From Homalodisca vitripennis (taxonomy: Eukaryota > Arthropoda > Insecta > Hemiptera > Cicadellidae), in the NCBI RefSeq assembly GCF_021130785.1, contig NC_060213.1, positions 96,154,501-96,218,500 on the forward strand: a stretch of 64,000 nucleotides of DNA, read 5' to 3'. Below the pieces are notes generated by a model, which worked only from the letters and a program-made list of their open reading frames with translations, was not told where the DNA came from and did not search any database. Below are positions 57,801 to 64,000 of the stretch, in pieces. The position numbers and the translations under genes were made by a program. Within the stretch, counting starts at the first letter, position 1. Each line of letters starts with the position of its first letter.

Positions 57801-58934
57801 ACAGGTTGCGACATCATGATATTTCAGCATATGTTGCCGCATGACCATTGCGAAATGTTCGTCCATCTATCCAATGCGCAATTATGATAAATTACCATTT
57901 TTAACACGCAATATTATTCGATCAATAAAGCATTTCTAAAATTTAATGAAACTTAATTATGGTTTTAATATATGACAAATTAATCAGTCATATAAATTTA
58001 TCTCATGATTTAATATGCATTTGCAGTACGTATTAGAATAATGTATTAGTAAGAAATAAAAAGATAATTTCAGTTTTTTAAGTATAATTATAAACAAATA
58101 GTAGCTTTACACAAATACAGAACACACAGGCTATTATTCAAACTGAACAGTTCATTTTAGGTATGAAAAATAATTGAACATTTATCTAGTGTGTTAAATA
58201 TTATTGAACAATTTATTTTTTAATAAATATAAATTACACTATAAAAACTTATAAACCAACTGTTATTATTAAGCTATAGAAAGATTTCCAGCAATTAAAC
58301 AATAAATAACAATTAAACTATAACTCTATAGTTCATTGCTGAAATAACACTTGAAGAGTTTCTGGTCTGCGGATTTTGACTGTTTCTATCTTTTTATTAC
58401 CGTTGCCAGTGACGAAAAAAATTAATTTATTGTTCCTTATCTTGCCGTTGAGAAATAATAGGGGGTTTCTCGCAACATGTTACAATGATAACTGTTACCG
58501 CGCCGCAACAGATGTTTATTCTGATACGTTAAATAAAGCGCATCACTAGCTCCAGTAATCTAATCACCGCCAAAAGACATCAGTGGCCAAAAGATTGCCG
58601 GTTAAATGGGCAGTATTTATTTGAGCCTTATCGCTACAATATATCGGTCTTCAAAAAGATATGCCGTGTATGCCAAACCCCTTATCGCTTGAAACATTAT
58701 GGTTGTAAAAAGGAAAGCTGTTTGCACAACAGCTAAGAAAGTTTAATTATTTTCAATTGTCTACGTGCTTTAACCTTTTTATGAACACTTACCCAATTCT
58801 TGTTTGTAATAGTAATGGTTTTCTGGAACATTTAAATTTTTGAATGAAGCAAAAGCATTTACCCTAATTTTCAATATTAGTAATACGCCAAGATTACTAT
58901 AAGTATACTCACGAAAAATTAACTATAGGCTAAA
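54801..58934. other. Intergenic DNA, no supported gene
   Basis: AT-rich with short frames only. A segment at about 58160-58300 is an inverted match to 40170-40265 (AATTGAACAATTTATTTTTT, AAAACTTATAA), so another dispersed repeat of unknown class is present. Confidence 0.5.
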
Positions 58935-59186
58935 ATAAACGTTATTACAAATTGGCCTGTCCCACTAGGCTGACAATTTAGAGAACAATAATATTTAAGA
59001 AAATTCTGATGCTATTTTTTTGTTTTGAGCCGAAAATTTGTTTTTCTAGGAATTTACGTTATTAATAAACGTTATTACAAATTGGCCTGTCCCACTAGGC
59101 TGACAATTTAGAGAACAATAATATTTAAGAAAATTCTGATGCTATTTTTTTGTTTTGAGCCGAAAATTTGTTTTTCTAGGAATTTA
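58935..59186. repeat. Exact 122-bp tandem duplication, period 130
   Basis: 58935-59056 and 59065-59186 are identical base for base as far as I can read, separated by eight bases. Perfect identity suggests a very recent duplication or an assembly slip. Confidence 0.9.
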
Positions 59187-59721
59187 GTTAGAGATAGCAC
59201 GGTTATAAATCATGTATGTGACCGTTTGTAAGTACCATCGACCTATTACTGTATCACCTCTTCCCCTTATTTTGTTTTATAAGATTACAAAGCACAAACC
59301 AGTGGCCCATTAGGACGGACAGAATAAGGGTGAACAAGAGATGGGTCCCTTCGTAAAGAATAATAATGTTTTAATCCTATTTTCATTTATTCTGTCTCTC
59401 CCACTATTAAACACAGATCAAATGTTAACTTGCAGTACTTTAAAGAAACTACGGTAAGTCAGTAAATGATTTCAATGCTTTTAAATAAACAAAATATTTA
59501 AATGATAGTAAATAATTATATTCAAAATTATTTTCTGTGTTATTTATATCAACACTACTCTGTTTACTTATACGATGTTAGTACTTTAGTACACAAGTTT
59601 CACGATGTATAGTCTTGAGCTGAGCAAAATAGTGCATTTTTGTACGGTCTACGAGTGAAAGTGAGTGGACTCCTCAAATGCCACGAGGTTCCTTGGCCAC
59701 GTGATAGCTTGTGGCCTTGAA

Positions 59722-59776
59722 AGTGTGTGTGTGTGTGTGTTTGTGTGGAGAGAGTGAGAGAGAGAGAGAGAGATAG
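59722..59776. repeat. (GT)n-(GA)n compound microsatellite
   Basis: Alternating GT followed by GA dinucleotides. Confidence 0.95.
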
Positions 59777-60166
59777 AGGAGCGCTATTGTTATTGTTGTT
59801 GAAATATTTATTTATTCCTGTTATCAATTATATACTCTATTTGCGTTGTGCTCATTGGATTCCTGTTTTTGTTTATGTTACTTAAGTATAGTTACTTTTC
59901 TGCATGTTAGGCCTGTTGCTAGTTTAAATGTTCATTGCATTGTACTTATGGTATTACTTTTGTTGGTAAGCTTTTGATTTTCATCTTATAAGATGTTAAT
60001 ACTATTGCTAATTTATATATTTATTGCGATGTAGGTGTGGATTAGCTGATGGTATTTTTATTACCAAAAGCATTGTTATGTATTTGATTTGATTTTTATT
60101 TTGGTATAATTGTCAAATCTGGTGTAAAGGATATATTTTTGGTAATGTAAGCATTATATTTTTATT

Positions 60167-60352
60167 CAAACAAACTCTTCAATAATATAAGTTTTTATTT
60201 TTGTGAGGCCTTTCGTACTCAATGAGAATATCTTCGGATCGACACAAATGAATCAAACTTTTATTCAGTTGTGTGGGTCCGAAGATGTTCTCATTGAGTA
60301 CGAAAGGCCTCACAAAAAGAAAAACTTATATTATTGGAGAGTTTGTTTAAAT
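60167..60352. repeat. Hairpin made of two Penelope-type ends
   Basis: Arms of about 88 bp (60167-60255 and 60263-60352), roughly 93 percent alike, flank a 7-base loop. Each arm contains GTGAGGCCTTTCGTACTCAA followed by TGAGAA and ATCTTCGGA, the terminal phrase also seen at the ends of the element at 42927-44428. There is no coding body between the arms. Confidence 0.75.
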
Positions 60353-61406
60353 TAATATATAATTTGCAATTAGAAAAGAGCTTCAAAAATGTAAGCATTA
60401 TATTGCTATTGTATGTTGATAATCTGCTGCTGATCCAAATTTATATATTTAACTAGGCAAGTTTTTGTTTACAGTTGTTATCATTTATGTATATACTTGT
60501 ATAAAATTTGTGATCTCCGTTGAGATAGATAAACAATTTAGTTTTTAATAAACAATAACTAAATTCCAGATTTACTAGCAATATACAGTGGTAAACATAG
60601 CCGAATACTTTTGATAAGTCAAGAAATACACGAAAGGTTGTTCGTTAAAGCCTTATCAACAATATTTGTGCCTTTCTCATCAACCGAGAAGGAATCATAA
60701 GGAGTGCAGTGACTGTTAAAATCACCAACTTATATAAAACAGAATGCTCAAACTGAGGCAAAATATAATCAGGCCCGACTGTAGTTATATTGGGTGCATT
60801 ATATAAGTACTATTGCACTTGTATAAAAGGTTAACTATGACAACGATACACAGTTTAACCAGGAGCACAAAGATGATTATATAATTCTAACATTTTTACA
60901 GCGATGTCCACTAATTTATTTAGGGTGTGTTGTAGTAAATAAGCTGTACTCCACACACTCAAATTTCCTAGTCTTCTAAAACACAATACATAAACTTTCC
61001 AATTCCTTTCCTTATTATCAGCGCCACCCACCATAAAGGATTTGCAAAATTAAAAATGTTACGTCTTCTAAAGAGTGTTGTTATCACCTTCGATAAATTG
61101 AGTATTATAGGCCAACATCGAGGGTAAAATATTTCAAACTCTTCTAATTAAAGGTAATATTTTTTACCCACATCTAAATTTAAAAATATTTATATTACAA
61201 TATAATTTAATGTCAACAAATTGTTTATATTTCTTAAATTTTATTACTTTTGCCAAGTTAGCATTTTATATATTAATAAATGTCATTAAGGAAAAAAAAC
61301 AAATTAAATGTGTAATAATATAAAATTCAACAAAAGTTATTAACAATAGCAATAGTAATAATAAGTTCCTTAAAGTAGCAATAGGATTTATAAGCTTATT
61401 GCTTAT
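60353..61406. other. Downstream region shared with P450 gene 1
   Basis: From about 60760 on, this matches 40330-41430 (AATCAGG..GACTG, AAAAGGTTAACT, CAAAGATG, TTATTATCAG.GCCACCCAC), showing that the 3' flank was duplicated with the P450 gene. I see no gene in it. Confidence 0.6.
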
Positions 61407-64000
61407 TTATAGCAGCACTGGTTTAGGAGATCTCTTTTCAAACACAAGAAAAAGTCCACCTTTGATTATTGGGAAATACGAATGAACGTCAAACTGGAGA
61501 GGTAGTTGAGTTTTGTTGCTAAGTTTCACTGAGTATTGAGTCATAATCCTCGCCACACAAGCCTTGATCTCCATCACTGCAAACCTCATGGCTGTAACAG
61601 AGAATTAATGTCATTGAGTTTCTTAATGTGGTAAAGATAACGACTTACACTACAAACTTCGTTATATGATACAAGTGATATAACAGTGATACAGAGATTC
61701 ATGTTCACAGTTGGAAAAGCACAATTATTTTATTAACTTCATAGTTTAGCCGGAACTTACTAATATGACAACCGGAGTATATAGACTGTACAAATTATTA
61801 TGAGTTTTAAATAGGACTTACCAATACAAATCCTTGGTCCATCGCCAAAGGGTAAGAACGTAGTACTAGGTTTGAAATTGTTGCCCTCGAATCTTTCTGG
61901 GTTGAACTGTGAAGGTTCAGGGTAGTGCTGGGGGTCTTTTTGTAGGGCATCAACGGGAATAAGAATCAATGTTCCCTTCTCTATGATGAGGTCCGAGTCA
62001 GGTACCTTGTACGAGCGGACACATTCTCTCCTCAGAATGGGTAGGATAGGATACATCCTCTGTGACTCTGTTCAAAAGGATTCTTATCAGTCGAGGTAAA
62101 ACTTTTAGTTAGGGCTAAACCTGATTGGTTGCAAGACGATTATTTACCTTGAACGATCTGATCCAGATATGTCATGGCCCTGAGAGCCTCATAGGACCAA
62201 CCTCCGTGTTTAGACAACACAGAATCCACCTCCAGCTGAAGTTTTTGTTGGAATTCAGGATGCCTTGATAGCTCAAACAGAACAAAGACTATTGTGCGAG
62301 CCACTGATTCAGAACCACCAGTCATGAAGATGACAGTGTTTGAAGCAATTATTTCATCTGTAAAAACTGTTGCAAGCGTAATATTAATGTGTTGTCACCA
62401 ATATGTAACACGTAACGAAGAAATAAACTGTTTTAAAGAAACATCTGTATCCAATGCTATGTAAGTGATCATTTCATACAAACTCTCCGGAACTATTTTG
62501 ATATTACTTTGCTATGAAGCATGCAGGACACATCGGCGACTCTACCATTAGATAGTAATAGATCTATGTAGTGTTTTCCGTGTTATCAAGCAAGGGGCAC
62601 CATATTATTCGCAGATTTGCTATTGAATTTTGTGTTAAAAGTTGACTTCAAATGAATAGTTTCCACTCACTCAGTGTAGGATAAATAATATGGATAAAGT
62701 GACACAATGTTAAATCGTGAACCTACGTTTGGTGTAAGTTATAGAATCTTCCGTCGTTTCTCAGTTCGAGTCTTTAATTGTTAATCAAAAATTGTTTTCT
62801 GTACCACTTCAAATCCATGTAATTTACCATTACAGTGGGAAGTGGTAATGGAATACATGGAACTTAAATATCATTGCCTCAGATACTGTGTAGGGTTTAG
62901 CTAAACAGTTTTTAACTATCTCTTAGTGTGTAGCGGAATTAGCAGTAAAAAGGGCAGGGAACCAAGTGCACAGCGAACTTTTGTACACGAAACGAAAGTA
63001 CAAAGCGGATAGAGATCTGAATCAAACCCTCATAAACAATTTTTAAAAAGTTCTCTTCTTATTTTGACTATGCTACCATTTCATACTTACAATTTATTTT
63101 CATACCACATTCTTACTTGTGCTTTTTGAAATTATATAGCAGTTATAATGAATTACATTGGACTAGAATAAAATATCTTATGTACAACTTACATATTTCA
63201 GATGTATTCAATGATTTGTCATCCTGCTCTGTGTAACTCATCTGGTCAATAAGAGCGTCTTCCTCATTAACGTGAGAAGCTACAGGGGGATTGAACTTTC
63301 CATTCTCTTCATCCTCCTTCAGTGATAATAGTAGTTGAAAGTAGTCGTTCCTGTAGATATTATTTTCCTTACGACATTTTATATTGGCTTTGATCATATT
63401 CATAAAATATTCTGAAGCTTCTTTTGAAGATACTGTTATATTTAAAAAATCAGATATTTTTGGCGCCATTCTTATAACAACCAATTTCAAAAGTCGCAAA
63501 CGGGAACCGGAAAACATTTTTTCTGCAATCATCTTGAACTTTTTGAAGTCAGGACTACCTGGTGGGAACTGGACTCCGAAAGCACAGCTTGCGATCACAT
63601 CTAACGTGAATTCAAACAGAAGGTTAACAGAATTAACTTCTTTATTCACAGTTGAAACCTCTTCTATCTTTTTAATCAGATTGTCACCACTTTTGGCGAT
63701 CTGCTCGAACATTCCTCTCAATTTTCCAGTTGTAAAAGTGGGCGTTAACTTCTGACGTAATGATCGCCATTCACTTCCTCTTAATCCAAACAAATTTTTA
63801 GAGATTATATCTTTCTTACGTATTGGGTATCCCCTGTTTTGGAAGTAAGTGAAATCTTTCACCAAAACCTTGTTTATTAAGACTGGATCTCGCAAAATTA
63901 GAAAAGGCGTTTTGGATTTGCACAGTCCTACATACTTTTCATCAGGAAATTGATCGTATATTTCCTTAATTCTGTCGGTTTGTGATTGCTTTCCAAAAAA
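61407..64000 (-). CDS. Cytochrome P450, CYP3 clan (CYP6-like), gene 2, 5' end beyond window
   Basis: A tandem paralogue of gene 1 in the same orientation. Exons on the minus strand: beyond 64000 to 63193, 62366-62148, 62067-61822 and 61591-61407. Exon lengths and phases of exons 2-4 equal those of gene 1 (219, 246 and 185 bases). Motifs seen are WRSLR, TGGSES in helix I (Ser replaces the Glu-Thr Thr seen in gene 1), ESQR at the exon 2/3 junction, NPERF, the heme loop FGDGPRICI followed by Ala, and C-terminal MRFAVMEIKACVARI. Intron 3 is only 230 bases and has neither transposon found in gene 1. The visible part is intact. Loss of the helix I Thr, which helps oxygen activation in most P450s, could alter activity. 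Confidence 0.9.

Noticed and set aside
1..64000. CRISPR array or bacterial defence system
   Set aside because: No regularly spaced direct repeats with unique spacers; intron-bearing P450s, LINEs and a SINE show eukaryotic DNA.

Overview
This window looks like insect nuclear DNA, probably hemipteran. Two tandem, intron-containing CYP3-clan (CYP6-like) cytochrome P450 genes lie among LINE, Penelope-like and tRNA-SINE insertions in AT-rich sequence. The order-level guess rests on general family resemblance only.

Bases 167-23312 form one complete 23.1-kb Maverick/Polinton (adintovirus-like) element. It has long terminal inverted repeats and a perfect 6-bp target-site duplication (CTCCTA), and is more GC-rich than its flanks. 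All recognised genes lie on the + strand: protein-primed DNA polymerase B; a short protein with a SOCS/VHL-box-like segment; an unknown ORF; DDE integrase with chromodomain; packaging ATPase; two structural-type proteins; a fibre-like repeat protein; a secreted matrix metalloproteinase; a virion-type phospholipase A2; an adenain-type protease; a probable minor capsid protein; the major capsid protein; and two unassigned genes. Almost every gene carries several small indels, so this copy is broken or the sequence is unpolished. The non-coding parts are highly structured: three copies of a hairpin-rich module (two just upstream of identical TATA boxes), two clusters of a GGCCT-containing motif, paired CCAAT modules, and a 332-bp tandem duplication.

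Bases 23319-29281 are AT-rich with no gene I can support. A 96-bp stretch of A followed by 15 Cs with an exact 16-base period comes next. It abuts a palindrome of about 12.3 kb (about 29380-41696, centre near 35575). The right arm is clean and carries two truncated LINEs and the last exon of P450 gene 1. The left arm is an inverted copy that becomes more error-laden away from the centre. This looks like a fold-back read or assembly artefact, so physical linkage of the Polinton to the P450 cluster should be doubted.

P450 gene 1 (coding 46768 down to 41432) has four exons. Its intron 3 was invaded by an R1-type LINE with an 11-bp target duplication and by a Penelope-like element. P450 gene 2 (61407 to beyond 64000) has the same exon structure without either insertion. 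Between them lie a probable 5' non-coding exon and TATA box for gene 1, a tRNA-derived SINE, microsatellites, a 126-bp tandem repeat, an exact 122-bp duplication, and an 88-bp-arm hairpin built from Penelope-type ends.
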